A stretch of DNA of 64,000 nt, from assembly GCF_030733265.1 (NCBI RefSeq), contig NZ_JASHJI010000001.1:62001-126000 (forward strand), written 5' to 3'. Position 1 is the first letter of the stretch. Every line of letters starts with the position of its first letter. Both the position numbers and the translations under genes were made by a program. This document shows, piece by piece, positions 16,723-25,504 of the stretch. A model generated the notes under the pieces. That model did no database searches. It was not told where the DNA came from and saw only the letters and a list, made by a program, of their open reading frames with translations. Source of the stretch: Roseibium sp. MMSF_3412 (GTDB lineage: Bacteria; Pseudomonadota; Alphaproteobacteria; Rhizobiales; Stappiaceae).

Positions 16723-18333
16723 CTATCCCAGCGCGGACATGACCGAGGCAACCGACGTGACATGGGCCACATTCTGCATGGCGTAGTTGATCGAGGCGCG
16801 GTGCCAGTCGGCATTCATTGTAGAGCAGGCGTCTTCCGGCACAACCACCCTGAAGCCCTTGTCCGCAGCCGTGCGCGCCGTGTGTTCCACGCTCATGTTG
16901 GTCCAGGAACCGGTGTTGATGATCGTATCGATACCGGCATGACGCAGATAACTTTCCAGGCGCGATGTCTCCCAGCCGCTCATCGACATTTTCTCGCAGA
17001 CCAGATCGCCCGGTTTCGGCTCAAGTCCGGGAACAGGCGCAACGCCCCACGTTCCCCTCACCAGGGCGTTTTCGCCCTTGAGTCCCTGAAACAGCGGCGC
17101 GTGCTGCGCAAGCAGCGGATGACCTGGCTCGCAAACCATCCAGATGTGAATGACGGGAATTCCGTGCCGCCGGGCCGCGTCCGCAAGGGCAATCGCATTG
17201 GCAACCACATTCTGCTCGCGCGCATGCTGCGGGGAGCCGGTTCCCTCGAATGCACCCCCGTCGATCATCACATCATTCTGCAGGTCCTGGATCAGGAGCG
17301 CGGTTTTCTTCGGATCAAGCGCAGGACAGTCGGCAAGCTGCAGCCCCTTGGAAGATGCGCCGACAGACCCGGCAGCCACAGCGGCCGTGTCCGCAGTCGC
17401 ATGGCTCGCCGGTTTGGCGGACATGAAGGGCTCCAGGCGCGGCCGAACCTTCGTTTTAACTGTGTAGACGGAGGTACAGGCACACATGAAAAGGGTCTGC
17501 CAGTCCTCTCCGCCCCAATGCAGATTGGCAACCATTTCAGGCACTTCGATCTTTCCGATCAGAAGTCCTTCGAACGAATAGACCCAGACCCCGCCAGGCG
17601 CCGTCACCCAGACATTGCCGTTGGCATCGGCCTTCATGCCGTCCGGCACACCTGCCTTCACCGCATCCTTGATACCGGACGCAAAGATGCGTCCGTTTCT
17701 GAGCCTGCCGTCTTCACCGACATCGAACATGCGGATATTTGCCTGCTCGGTGTCATTCACCCACATCCAGCGTTCGCAAGGCGAAAAGCAGAGCCCGTTC
17801 GGCTGAGTGAACATGTAGCGGTCCGAAACAAGAACTGCCTCGTCGCCCGGCCGGTGTCCGGGAGGCAGCATGTAGACCCCCTGAAAGCCCTGTTGCAGCG
17901 CGCGCGGGACACCGAAATGCTCCATGCGGCCATAGGTCGGATCGGTAAAGAAAACCGCCCCATCCGACCTGACAACTATGTCGTTGGGGGAATTGAGTTC
18001 CCTGCCCTCGTAGTGCGAGGCGAGCAGTTCCCGCGTTCCGTCAGGGCGAAACCTTGCGACCGAACTCGTGGCATGCTCACAAACGAGGAGGTTCAGCTCC
18101 GCGTCGTAGGTCATGCCGTTGCCCTTGTTCGACGGGCGCAGATACTCGCTCACACCCTTCTGCCGGGTCCATTTGCGCCTGACATCGCCGGGCATGTCGG
18201 AGAACAGGAGATGATGTTCCAACGGATGCCAGATAGGCCCCTCGGTGAACACGAAACCTGTGCCGATCCGTTCAACAGCGGCGTGCTGGTCCATCAGTTC
18301 CAAGAATTTCGGGTCGACAACGGTATGTCCCAC
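16723..18333 (-). CDS. Fusion of SMP-30/gluconolactonase-like and isochorismatase-like domains
   Basis: 536 residues. The N-terminal half (1-300) is an SMP-30/lactonase six-blade propeller with likely metal ligands in FTEGPIWH, SPNDIVV and DGMKADANGN. A 30-residue Ala-rich linker follows. The C-terminal part (about 340-535) is an isochorismatase-like hydrolase with the aspartate in IQDLQND and the TNM-VEHTAR active-site loop. In that loop the usual nucleophilic Cys is Ser481 (codon AGC at 16891-16893). Both halves are hydrolases, so the fusion may open a lactone and then cleave an amide or ester, which is inference. GTG 18333 after GGGAGGGA is the preferred start; a TTG nine codons earlier also exists. 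Confidence 0.85.
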   Translation of the reverse strand: MGHTVVDPKFLELMDQHAAVERIGTGFVFTEGPIWHPLEHHLLFSDMPGDVRRKWTRQKGVSEYLRPSNKGNGMTYDAELNLLVCEHATSSVARFRPDGTRELLASHYEGRELNSPNDIVVRSDGAVFFTDPTYGRMEHFGVPRALQQGFQGVYMLPPGHRPGDEAVLVSDRYMFTQPNGLCFSPCERWMWVNDTEQANIRMFDVGEDGRLRNGRIFASGIKDAVKAGVPDGMKADANGNVWVTAPGGVWVYSFEGLLIGKIEVPEMVANLHWGGEDWQTLFMCACTSVYTVKTKVRPRLEPFMSAKPASHATADTAAVAAGSVGASSKGLQLADCPALDPKKTALLIQDLQNDVMIDGGAFEGTGSPQHAREQNVVANAIALADAARRHGIPVIHIWMVCEPGHPLLAQHAPLFQGLKGENALVRGTWGVAPVPGLEPKPGDLVCEKMSMSGWETSRLESYLRHAGIDTIINTGSWTNMSVEHTARTAADKGFRVVVPEDACSTMNADWHRASINYAMQNVAHVTSVASVMSALG

Positions 18334-18360
18334 GGATCCCTCCCGGTCTTTCCTAGCCAA

Positions 18361-18376
18361 GGAAGCAAAGGCTTCC
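18361..18376. other. Short hairpin between two operon genes
   Basis: GGAAGC-AAAG-GCTTCC is a perfect 6-bp hairpin in the 57-nt gap between the MBL gene and the SMP-30 fusion. It has no T-run. It could stabilise or process the mRNA, or be chance. Confidence 0.3.
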
Positions 18377-18390
18377 AGTGATCGCGTCCG

Positions 18391-19239
18391 CTACATCGGG
18401 AACCATTGCCGCTCGGGCACGGTCTCCGTCATCGGACCTGGAACGGTCATGGACAGTCGTCCGACAACCTGCTGGTTCTGGATCTTCGCCGGGCGGTCAT
18501 GCACCGGCAGCAGGAAAGTGTAATTGTTGAGGAGCTTCTTGATCGCGCCTTTTTCCTCGCGCTTCGAACCGGCGTGGTTGCCGGTCACGCGCGGCTCCAT
18601 CCAGTTGTTGGTGTAGACGTGATTGACGATCTGATCGTTGAAATCGTAGATGACATCACCGCAGATGCAGGCCAGTCCTTCCGCCGTTTCCACGATCACG
18701 TTCATAGAGCCTTCGGTATGCGCACCGGCGGCCTCGCACCAGACGCCCGGAATGATCTCCTCCGCGCCGGTGATTTCCAGATCGAGGAAACGCATCGCCT
18801 CCGGTTCGTAGATCCGCTCGACCAGATGCATGATGTCCGGCTTCGGATATTGCGGATACATGATGCCGGAGACCGAGAATTCCATCTCCCTGCGGTTCAG
18901 AACAACAGTCGTGTTCATCGGGAACAGATCGTCCTTGCCGGCATGGTCGATGTGCAGATGCGTGTGCAGGATATAGCGGATGTCGCCCAGCTTCAGCCCG
19001 TGTTTGGCAAGCTGATTTTCGATCATGTTGTCGTGGAACTGCAGGCCGCGCATGCCGAGGCTTTCCATGATCGCATTGTCCCGATAGCCGGTGTCGACCA
19101 GAACGGGATGTGTCCCTCCAAGGATCAGAAAGCCGTAGACAGGAACCCGCCGGATGCGGCCGCATTCGTGGCCGAGCACGAGAAAGGACGTCTCGAGCTC
19201 AATGTCTCCGTAGTCCAGAACATGGATGGTAAGGGCCAT
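18391..19239 (-). CDS. MBL-fold metallo-hydrolase (AHL-lactonase-like family)
   Basis: 282 residues. The metallo-beta-lactamase fold is shown by HTHLHIDH at 92-99 (binuclear zinc site), further ligands in GAHTEGS and ICGDVIYDF, and LPVHD near the C-terminus. This pattern is that of N-acyl-homoserine-lactone lactonases and related lactonases. In this operon it more likely opens a ring of a catabolic intermediate than quenches signalling, which is inference. ATG 19239 follows GGGAGA; an ATG five codons upstream is less well placed. It lies 44 nt after the amidohydrolase gene. Confidence 0.87.
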   Translation of the reverse strand: MALTIHVLDYGDIELETSFLVLGHECGRIRRVPVYGFLILGGTHPVLVDTGYRDNAIMESLGMRGLQFHDNMIENQLAKHGLKLGDIRYILHTHLHIDHAGKDDLFPMNTTVVLNRREMEFSVSGIMYPQYPKPDIMHLVERIYEPEAMRFLDLEITGAEEIIPGVWCEAAGAHTEGSMNVIVETAEGLACICGDVIYDFNDQIVNHVYTNNWMEPRVTGNHAGSKREEKGAIKKLLNNYTFLLPVHDRPAKIQNQQVVGRLSMTVPGPMTETVPERQWFPM

Positions 19240-19283
19240 TTGTGTTTCTCCCATAGATGAAAGGCAGTCAGGCTGACGGGTGG

Positions 19284-20159
19284 CTAGAGCCGGTAGACCC
19301 GCTCAGCCGTGTCGTGAAAGATCGCTTGCTGTTTGCTTTTCGAAAGACCCTTCGCGCCTTGCCGGAAGGCCGCAAAAAGATCCGCATAGGTGGTCCAGAG
19401 TTTTTCGATCGGAAAGTTCGACCCGAACATGCAGCGCTCGGCCCCGAAGAGGTCCAGGCTCTGCTTGATCATGAAGGCGATGAATTCCGGATCGTTCCGG
19501 TGGATGAACGTGCCGAAGGCGGACAGTTTGGTGAAGACGTTCGGACATGCCGCGAGCCTGCGCATGCTCTTGCGCCAGGTCTTGACGCCTTCCGGCGTCG
19601 TGTCTTCCAGCATGCCCGCATGCATCAGGATGAACGGAACATCCGGACAGCTCTCGGCAAGCCCGGCGGCATCTTCCATCTGCGATGCGAAGACCTGAAG
19701 ATCAAAGGACCAGCCATAATCGGCAAGATAGGAAATGTTTTTACGCACAAGCGGATCTGCCGGCAGACCGGGATGCGGAGCGAACCGGTAGAGCGGATTT
19801 TCATGCCAGTGCAGCTGCTGCCGGATACCGCGCATCAGCGGGTACTTCTTCAACCTGTCCAGCTGCGGGCGGACATCTTCCACCGTAAAGTCGGCAAACC
19901 CGACAATCCCGTGCGGCCATCCGGCCTCATCGGCAACGGATTGAACCCAGGCGACTTCGTCCTCGAACCAGTTCGGCGCCCAGTTGGCCTGGACATAGAC
20001 CGACTTTTCGATCCCTGTCCCTTCCAGGTCGGCCAGGAATTCGTCGATCAGGTAATCCCGCTTGATCGCCGCATAAGGGCCGAATATGCGCGGCTGTTCC
20101 GGACCCAGGAGCCAGGGCAGATCCTTTTGAAGCCAGATATGATGGTGGGCGTCGATCAT
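19284..20159 (-). CDS. Amidohydrolase-family TIM-barrel hydrolase (COG3618-like)
   Basis: 291 residues. It opens with IDAHHHIW, giving the first metal His residues, and has LMHAG and MFGSNFPIEK near the end, the signature of the COG3618 group that includes L-fuconolactonase and 2-pyrone-4,6-dicarboxylate lactonase. It probably hydrolyses a lactone or similar ring. ATG 20159 overlaps the preceding VWA gene stop by 4 nt (ATGA); an upstream extension of 11 residues lies inside that gene and is not favoured. With the MBL and SMP-30 enzymes it makes three potential lactonases in one operon. Confidence 0.87.
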   Translation of the reverse strand: MIDAHHHIWLQKDLPWLLGPEQPRIFGPYAAIKRDYLIDEFLADLEGTGIEKSVYVQANWAPNWFEDEVAWVQSVADEAGWPHGIVGFADFTVEDVRPQLDRLKKYPLMRGIRQQLHWHENPLYRFAPHPGLPADPLVRKNISYLADYGWSFDLQVFASQMEDAAGLAESCPDVPFILMHAGMLEDTTPEGVKTWRKSMRRLAACPNVFTKLSAFGTFIHRNDPEFIAFMIKQSLDLFGAERCMFGSNFPIEKLWTTYADLFAAFRQGAKGLSKSKQQAIFHDTAERVYRL

Positions 20160-21259
20160 GCGGGCCTCGCAAGGGACAGAACATGGGTGCACATGGCGTC
20201 GATCCGGTCACCGGGCACAAGCGCGTCGAGATAGGGAAGGCACGCGGACAGGGCTTCCGTGCGCGGTTCGTACATTGGATCGGCGGCGAGCGGCGACAGC
20301 CAGTCGAGCCGCCAGGACACCCGCGATAACCGTTGAACGGCGGAAATCAGCGCCTCGGGGGACCCGCGTTCAAGTCCATCGGACAAAACAAGCGTCGCGG
20401 CGCCACGCGCATATGCGGCAAAGCGCGGCACGGCCAGAAAGGCGGCAAGTGCCTCCCCGATGCGCGTGCCGCCGTCGAAATCGGCCACTGCCGCCCCGAC
20501 ACCGTCGAGCGCCCGGTCGGCATCCTTGATCCTGAGAGGCGCGGTGATCCGTGTCAGCCGTGTGCCAAGACTGAAAACCTCGACACTGTCCGCCGACTGG
20601 ACCAGTGCGTGGGCGAACCGGAGCGCAGCATCGCTATGATCCTTCATCGACCCGGACACATCGATCAGCAGCAGAATGCGGCGTTGCTTCGTCTTGCGCC
20701 GGGTCTTCGGCAGATCGAAGACCTCGCCGTCACGCCGGAGTGCCTGCCGCAGGGCGCGGCGCAGGTCGATCCGCGTTCCCCCGTTGTCGAGGAAGCGCCT
20801 GTATGACTGTCTGCGCGGCAGTTCCTTCTCAGCCCGCCGGGCCAGGTCAATGAGGACGTCGGGATCGGCGATTGCCGCGAATTGCCGGCGGCCAAGAAGT
20901 TCCGCAGAGGCTGCCAGCTCACCCGGTTCTTCCTCACCCTCATCCTGGTCGATCTCGATTGTTTCGGAAGAAGGCTCGAACGCCTCGACACCGTCTTCAC
21001 CATCCTCATCCTCGATCGGTGCGGCCAATGCCTGGCCGAGGAAAAAGGCCTGAAACAGCGCATCGAATTCCGCATGGCGCTCACGCGGGATCGCCAGGGT
21101 GGCGAGGGCTGCGCGCCGGATATCGGCGATGTCGCGCGGGCCAAGCAGACTGATCGATTGCAGGAAGTCGATGGTCTGATCAGGCGCAACGGCAAACCCG
21201 TGCGCCCTGAGGATCGCGGGAAACTCGACGAAGGGTCTGCTGGCGCGCGGGAGGGTCAT
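20156..21259 (-). CDS. VWA-domain protein (CoxE-like)
   Basis: 367 residues. The N-terminal helical part has an acidic stretch (EDEDGEDGVEAFEPSSETIEIDQDEGEEE compressed here as a Glu/Asp-rich segment, about 80-110). A von Willebrand A domain follows with the MIDAS motif DVSGSM near residue 200 and the later D of LSDGLERG. CoxE-type proteins act with a MoxR ATPase to mature the metal centre of CO dehydrogenase-like molybdenum hydroxylases. The MoxR gene directly upstream overlaps it by 4 nt, and the hydroxylase genes come just before. A maturation or chaperone role for that enzyme is therefore likely. Confidence 0.87.
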   Translation of the reverse strand: MTLPRASRPFVEFPAILRAHGFAVAPDQTIDFLQSISLLGPRDIADIRRAALATLAIPRERHAEFDALFQAFFLGQALAAPIEDEDGEDGVEAFEPSSETIEIDQDEGEEEPGELAASAELLGRRQFAAIADPDVLIDLARRAEKELPRRQSYRRFLDNGGTRIDLRRALRQALRRDGEVFDLPKTRRKTKQRRILLLIDVSGSMKDHSDAALRFAHALVQSADSVEVFSLGTRLTRITAPLRIKDADRALDGVGAAVADFDGGTRIGEALAAFLAVPRFAAYARGAATLVLSDGLERGSPEALISAVQRLSRVSWRLDWLSPLAADPMYEPRTEALSACLPYLDALVPGDRIDAMCTHVLSLARPA

Positions 21260-22137
21260 GCAGCCTCCTGCGGCATGAAACTGTCGAGCCGTCCTTCAAG
21301 AAAGGTCAGGTCATCGTGGTCCTTGAGCGCCACGCCGATTGCCCGGCGGAACGCCTCGGGCCAGGCTGCGCCCTGGCTGTGCAGCAGCGTTGCCGCTTCC
21401 GCCCATTCCACCGTCTCGGCAACGCCGGGCGGTTTGGCGAGCGGCTCCGTCCGGAGTTTGGCGACCGCGCCGGCGACCGCGTTTGCCGTTGCCTCGGCAA
21501 CAGTGCTTGCCCGTGCCATGACAATTCGGGCTTCAAGGTGAATGTCCGGATAGTCGATCCAATGATAGACACAGCGCCGACGAAGCGCTTCGTGCAGGTC
21601 ACGGGTGCGGTTGGAGGTCAGCACGACGACCGGCGGGCGGGCGGCACGCACCGTTCCGGTCTCCGGAATTGAAATCGCAAAATCGGACAGGAACTCCAGC
21701 AGAAAGGCCTCGAACTCCTGGTCCGACCGATCGATCTCGTCGATCAGGAGGACGCAGTCATCGGGCGACCGCAGCGCTTCCAGCATCGGACGCTGCAGCA
21801 GGAACTGGTCCTCATAGATGTTGACGTAGTCGTCGCCGGCCTGCCGGATCGCGAGCATCTGCCTGGTGTAGTTCCACTCATAAAGCGCAGAGGCCGCATC
21901 GATCCCCTCAAAGCACTGCAACCGGACGACGCGCCTGCCGAGCACCGAGGAGATGGCTTTTGCGGCTTCCGTCTTGCCGACACCCGGGGCGCCTTCCAGT
22001 AGGAGCGGTTTGCCCAGCGCCAGGGCGAGATAGGCAGCCGTCGACAGATCGTCTCCCGCGATATACTGCGCGGCATTGAGGGCATTCCGGAGGCGATCCG
22101 GGCTGTCGATCCCGACGATGGACGGCTTGACGGGCAT
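21256..22137 (-). CDS. MoxR-family AAA+ ATPase (CoxD-like)
   Basis: 293 residues. Walker A is GAPGVGKTEAAK (about 52-63), Walker B is LLIDEIDRSD, sensor 1 lies in VLTSNRTRD and the arginine finger region is LHEALRRRCVYHW. The MoxR/CoxD group couples ATP hydrolysis to insertion or activation of metal cofactors together with a VWA partner, encoded next with a 4-nt overlap. It starts 3 nt after the hydroxylase C-terminal subunit. Target: the molybdenum hydroxylase of this operon, by analogy with coxD/coxE. Confidence 0.9.
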   Translation of the reverse strand: MPVKPSIVGIDSPDRLRNALNAAQYIAGDDLSTAAYLALALGKPLLLEGAPGVGKTEAAKAISSVLGRRVVRLQCFEGIDAASALYEWNYTRQMLAIRQAGDDYVNIYEDQFLLQRPMLEALRSPDDCVLLIDEIDRSDQEFEAFLLEFLSDFAISIPETGTVRAARPPVVVLTSNRTRDLHEALRRRCVYHWIDYPDIHLEARIVMARASTVAEATANAVAGAVAKLRTEPLAKPPGVAETVEWAEAATLLHSQGAAWPEAFRRAIGVALKDHDDLTFLEGRLDSFMPQEAA

Positions 22138-22140
22138 GGC

Positions 22141-23163
22141 TCAGCGCGCTCCCTGCGGCTGCGCGCCGCCATTGGCGAGAATGCCCCGCAGGACCTTTTC
22201 CGGCGTGATGGGCAGCGTGTCGCAACGGACGCCGACGGCGTTGTAAACGGCATTGGCAATGGCCGGAAGGACGGGATTGGCACACATCTCGCCGGGCCCC
22301 TTGCCCCCGAAGGGCGCGTCCTCGGCAGGTCTTTCCAGAACAGCAATGTTGTGGTTCACCACTTCGCCCGGTCCGGGCATCAGATAGGTGTTGAAGTCCA
22401 CCGGACCGTGGCTCCGGTCCGGATAATAGGGTTCGGTCGTTTCATAAAGGGCGTGCGAGACACCCATCCAGGCACCACCGATCAGCTGCTGTTCGACAAG
22501 GCGCGGGTTCAGGGCCCGCCCAACCTCGTAGGCCGAGTTGATCTCCGTGACCGCGACCTCGCCGGTTTCATCGTCAACCTCGAGATCAACGACCAGCGCG
22601 GCATGGGCGAAACAGGACACGGGTGTCATTTCGCCGGTATCCGGATCGACATCGGAGGGCGGGATCAGAAAGATGCCCCGGCCGGACAGGGTCCGGCCCT
22701 GCTTGAACTGGGCGGCAATGGCGGTGTCGGCGACGGTGATCGTCCGGCCCGGTGCACCCTTGACCTGGATGTTGCCCTGTCCGTCCGTTTCCAGATCCGT
22801 CGCATTGACTTCCAGCTCTTCGGCGGCGGCCTCCAGCAGCGCCTTGCGCGCTTCGGTTGCCGCGCGGATGACGGCATTGCCGACCCGGTGCGTCCCGCGC
22901 GAGGCAAAGGACCCCATGCAGTGCGGACCGGTGTCGCTGTCGGCCGTATCGACATAGACATCCGACACCGGAACACCGAGCGTTTCCGCCGCGATCTGGC
23001 GCGTGACCGATTTCATGCCCTGTCCGAGATCGATGGAGGACAGCGATACCATGAACTTGCCGTCCGGGGTCGAGTGCACGAGCGCCTGGCTCGGATCACC
23101 GCCAAGGTTCATGCCGATCGGGTAGTTGATGCAGGCAAAGCCGCGCCCCTTGTGAATGGCCAT
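22141..23163 (-). CDS. Molybdenum hydroxylase large subunit, C-terminal half (separate gene)
   Basis: 340 residues that match only the second half of a xanthine dehydrogenase/CoxL-type large subunit: molybdopterin-contact segment DLGQGMKSVTRQIAAETL, the CMGSFASRGTHRVGNA region and the active-site glutamate in GPGEMCANPV near residue 300. In relatives this sequence continues without a break from the first half. Here it has its own ATG 23163 preceded by AAGGAGG, which sits over the stop region of the first-half gene 2 nt upstream. The two products must assemble for activity. Confident as to family; the substrate is unknown. Confidence 0.88.
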   Translation of the reverse strand: MAIHKGRGFACINYPIGMNLGGDPSQALVHSTPDGKFMVSLSSIDLGQGMKSVTRQIAAETLGVPVSDVYVDTADSDTGPHCMGSFASRGTHRVGNAVIRAATEARKALLEAAAEELEVNATDLETDGQGNIQVKGAPGRTITVADTAIAAQFKQGRTLSGRGIFLIPPSDVDPDTGEMTPVSCFAHAALVVDLEVDDETGEVAVTEINSAYEVGRALNPRLVEQQLIGGAWMGVSHALYETTEPYYPDRSHGPVDFNTYLMPGPGEVVNHNIAVLERPAEDAPFGGKGPGEMCANPVLPAIANAVYNAVGVRCDTLPITPEKVLRGILANGGAQPQGAR

Positions 23164-23165
23164 GG

Positions 23166-25022
23166 TCAGCGCCTCCTTGAACCGGACAGAAAACGGGAGA
23201 CGCCGGGCCGCTTGACCCCGCGCGAGAACGGCTGCTCGGGCTTGTAAGGTGCCGGGGCCGGGTCGGACGGTGCCTGTGGAGGCTGGGGTGCCGCAGGCTG
23301 CGAAGCAGATGGCTGCGGCGATGCGGGTTGCGGTGGCGCTGCAGCCTGCTGCGATGGCACGGGCGTGCCGGTTGGAGCCACCGCCGGTGGAACCGGGGTC
23401 GATGGCGTCGCGCGCGGTTGCGGCGGCGCAGCAGGTGCATGCCGGAACCCCATGCGCGCCGGGTCCGTGATCATGTCCTCATCCTGGGGGGCTGCCGCGA
23501 CGATCGGGATGCCCTGAGTCCCCGCCGCGACCCGCCCCCTGGAGGGAGCACCCGCTCCGGGCTCCGTCGGTATGTCGGCGCGCCTGCGTTCGCCTATCCG
23601 GCCCACACTGTCGGTCAGGCTTTCAGGGATTTCCGCCCGCGTACCACCGCCACCGGCGAGACTGGACTGACGCGCGGCGTCCGCACTGATCGCCCATCCG
23701 GATTTCTGGCTGGCCACCTGACAGCATTCAATCAGCGCCGTGTTCTTTGCCAGACGGCGATGCGGCTTCATATCGCCGTCCCGGTAGGCGTTCAGGATCC
23801 TGAGTTCAATCGGGTTCAGGCCGACCGTCTCGGCCACCTTGTCCATGTGACACTCGATGGCGAAATCGACGCCGGTGATGCCGAAGCCGCGCATGGCGGT
23901 CGCCGGTGTCCGGTTGGTGAAGACGCAATAGACGTTGGAGGCAACATTCGGGATTGAGTAGGGCCCGGGAATGTGACCGGTGCACTTGATGATGGCGTAG
24001 GAGGACAGCCGCGTGTAAGCGCCTGCGTCGAAGAAACCGGTGAACGCCCGCGCCAGAATGCGGCCATCACGGGCAACACCGTCCTTGATGCGCCAGCGCT
24101 CCGCACCGCGCGGAGCCCCGACCTGCATTTCCTCCGCCCGGTCCCACATGAATTTGACAGGCCGCCCGGTCAGAACCGCGCCGAGGACAGACAGGGGTTC
24201 CACAATACTGTCGACCTTGCCGCCAAAGCCGCCGCCGACGGTTCCGCCAACAAAATGCAGGCGGGAGGATGGCATGTTCAGAAGCTTGGCGGTCGTGCCG
24301 AGCGAAAAGAACAGCGCCTGTGTCGAGGTGTAGCAGACGAAGCGATCGTTGGTTTCCGGTGCCGCGATCGCGCCGCAGGTCTCGATCGGCGCCTGCTCGA
24401 TCGGCGACATCTGGTATTCGCCCTCAACGATGTGGTCGGCTTCGGAAAAACCTTTCTCCACATCCCCGAAGCGCAGTTTCTGGTGGTCGTAGAGGTCGTG
24501 ATAGTCGAAGGTGTTGTTCGGATAGACCTCGTTGACGACAGGTGCATCCGGTCTCAAGGACGCCTCGGGGTCGAGAACGTGCGGCAGCACCTCGTAGTCA
24601 ACCCTGACGGCGGCACAAGCCGCCCGTGCCTGCCCTTCGGTTTCGGCGATGATCGCGGCGACCGGCTCACCGGCATAGGCAACCTTGGTGTCCTGGATCA
24701 GTTTCTCCTCGTCCTTGCCGAAATTGATCAGCGAGAGGAGCGTGTTGAGGTTGTTGGGCACATCACGCGCCAGCACGACACGCACCACGCCGGGCATGCG
24801 TTCTGCCTGGCTGGTATCGATGGACCGGATACGGGCATGGTGATGCGGCGAACGCACGCAGCGCATGTGAAGCAGACCGTCGAACAGGTGATCGTCGTAA
24901 TAGGGCGAGCGCCCGGTCACGTGGCCCAGGATGTCCTGGCGCCGCGTCGGTTTGCCGATTTCCTGCAAATTGTCGTCGCGCTCGTCCGCGAAGAGGTCTT
25001 TCCGGAATTCAACCGATGACAT
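23166..25022 (-). CDS. Molybdenum hydroxylase large subunit, N-terminal half with Pro/Ala-rich tail
   Basis: 618 residues. Residues 1-450 match the first half of xanthine dehydrogenase/CoxL-type subunits: hammerhead domain (30-140), GGTVGGGFGGK, and AMRGFG for pterin binding. AMRGFG resembles the xanthine dehydrogenase loop and not the CO-dehydrogenase loops. From about 453 the protein leaves the family: a 166-residue segment rich in Pro, Ala and Gln ends in a basic FLSGSRRR. The normal second half is the next gene. The start ATG 25022 overlaps the CoxS-like stop by 1 nt. The tail may be a flexible linker to a membrane or flotillin partner, which is inference. Confidence 0.87.
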   Translation of the reverse strand: MSSVEFRKDLFADERDDNLQEIGKPTRRQDILGHVTGRSPYYDDHLFDGLLHMRCVRSPHHHARIRSIDTSQAERMPGVVRVVLARDVPNNLNTLLSLINFGKDEEKLIQDTKVAYAGEPVAAIIAETEGQARAACAAVRVDYEVLPHVLDPEASLRPDAPVVNEVYPNNTFDYHDLYDHQKLRFGDVEKGFSEADHIVEGEYQMSPIEQAPIETCGAIAAPETNDRFVCYTSTQALFFSLGTTAKLLNMPSSRLHFVGGTVGGGFGGKVDSIVEPLSVLGAVLTGRPVKFMWDRAEEMQVGAPRGAERWRIKDGVARDGRILARAFTGFFDAGAYTRLSSYAIIKCTGHIPGPYSIPNVASNVYCVFTNRTPATAMRGFGITGVDFAIECHMDKVAETVGLNPIELRILNAYRDGDMKPHRRLAKNTALIECCQVASQKSGWAISADAARQSSLAGGGGTRAEIPESLTDSVGRIGERRRADIPTEPGAGAPSRGRVAAGTQGIPIVAAAPQDEDMITDPARMGFRHAPAAPPQPRATPSTPVPPAVAPTGTPVPSQQAAAPPQPASPQPSASQPAAPQPPQAPSDPAPAPYKPEQPFSRGVKRPGVSRFLSGSRRR

Positions 25023-25504
25023 CAGCCGGTCCTCCGTGTCGGCTGACCGCTCGCGGCCAGGATGGCGTCGATGATCGGCTCATACCCCGTGCAGCGGCAG
25101 ATGTTCCCGGAAATCGCCTCGACGATCTCCTCCCGGCTCGGGCGCGGTGTCCGGTCGAGCAGGGCTTTCGCGGCCATGAGCATGCCGGGCGTGCAATAGC
25201 CGCACTGCGCCGCGAAGTTCTCCATGAAGGCTTCCTGGAGCGCATGCAGATCCGGGCCGTCGGCAAGACCGTTCGTGGTCTCCACCTGCTGACCTTCAAC
25301 GGTTTCGGCGAGAGTCAGGCAACTCAGTCGCGGTTCGCCGTCAATGATCACGGTGCAGCTGCCGCAGGTGCCCTGACCGCAGCCATACTTGGGCGACAGA
25401 TCGCCGACACCGCGGCGCAACAAGTCGAGAAGGTTCTGCCCCTCGTCTACAAAAACGGCGGCAGGCGAGCCATTCAATCGGAACTGGACCGGCTTCTTTG
25501 TCAT
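25022..25504 (-). CDS. Molybdenum hydroxylase 2Fe-2S subunit (CoxS/XdhA-like)
   Basis: 160 residues with both expected iron-sulphur clusters. The plant-ferredoxin-like cluster has Cys42, 47, 50 and 62; the second has Cys101, 104, 136 and 138 in CGYC and CRC. It carries electrons from the molybdopterin site to FAD. Length is normal for the family. It overlaps the FAD subunit gene (ATGA) upstream and the large subunit gene downstream, so the three are translationally coupled in M-S-L order. Confidence 0.95.
   Translation of the reverse strand: MTKKPVQFRLNGSPAAVFVDEGQNLLDLLRRGVGDLSPKYGCGQGTCGSCTVIIDGEPRLSCLTLAETVEGQQVETTNGLADGPDLHALQEAFMENFAAQCGYCTPGMLMAAKALLDRTPRPSREEIVEAISGNICRCTGYEPIIDAILAASGQPTRRTG

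Noticed and set aside
16672..18381. Rightward frame of over 560 codons opposite the SMP-30/isochorismatase fusion
   Set aside because: Shadow of a high-GC coding strand; the fusion has clear motifs, RBS and operon context.
23163..23166. Frameshift or pseudogene explanation for the split hydroxylase large subunit
   Set aside because: The second half has its own strong RBS and ATG, and the tail of the first half is a coherent low-complexity reading frame. Not fully excluded.
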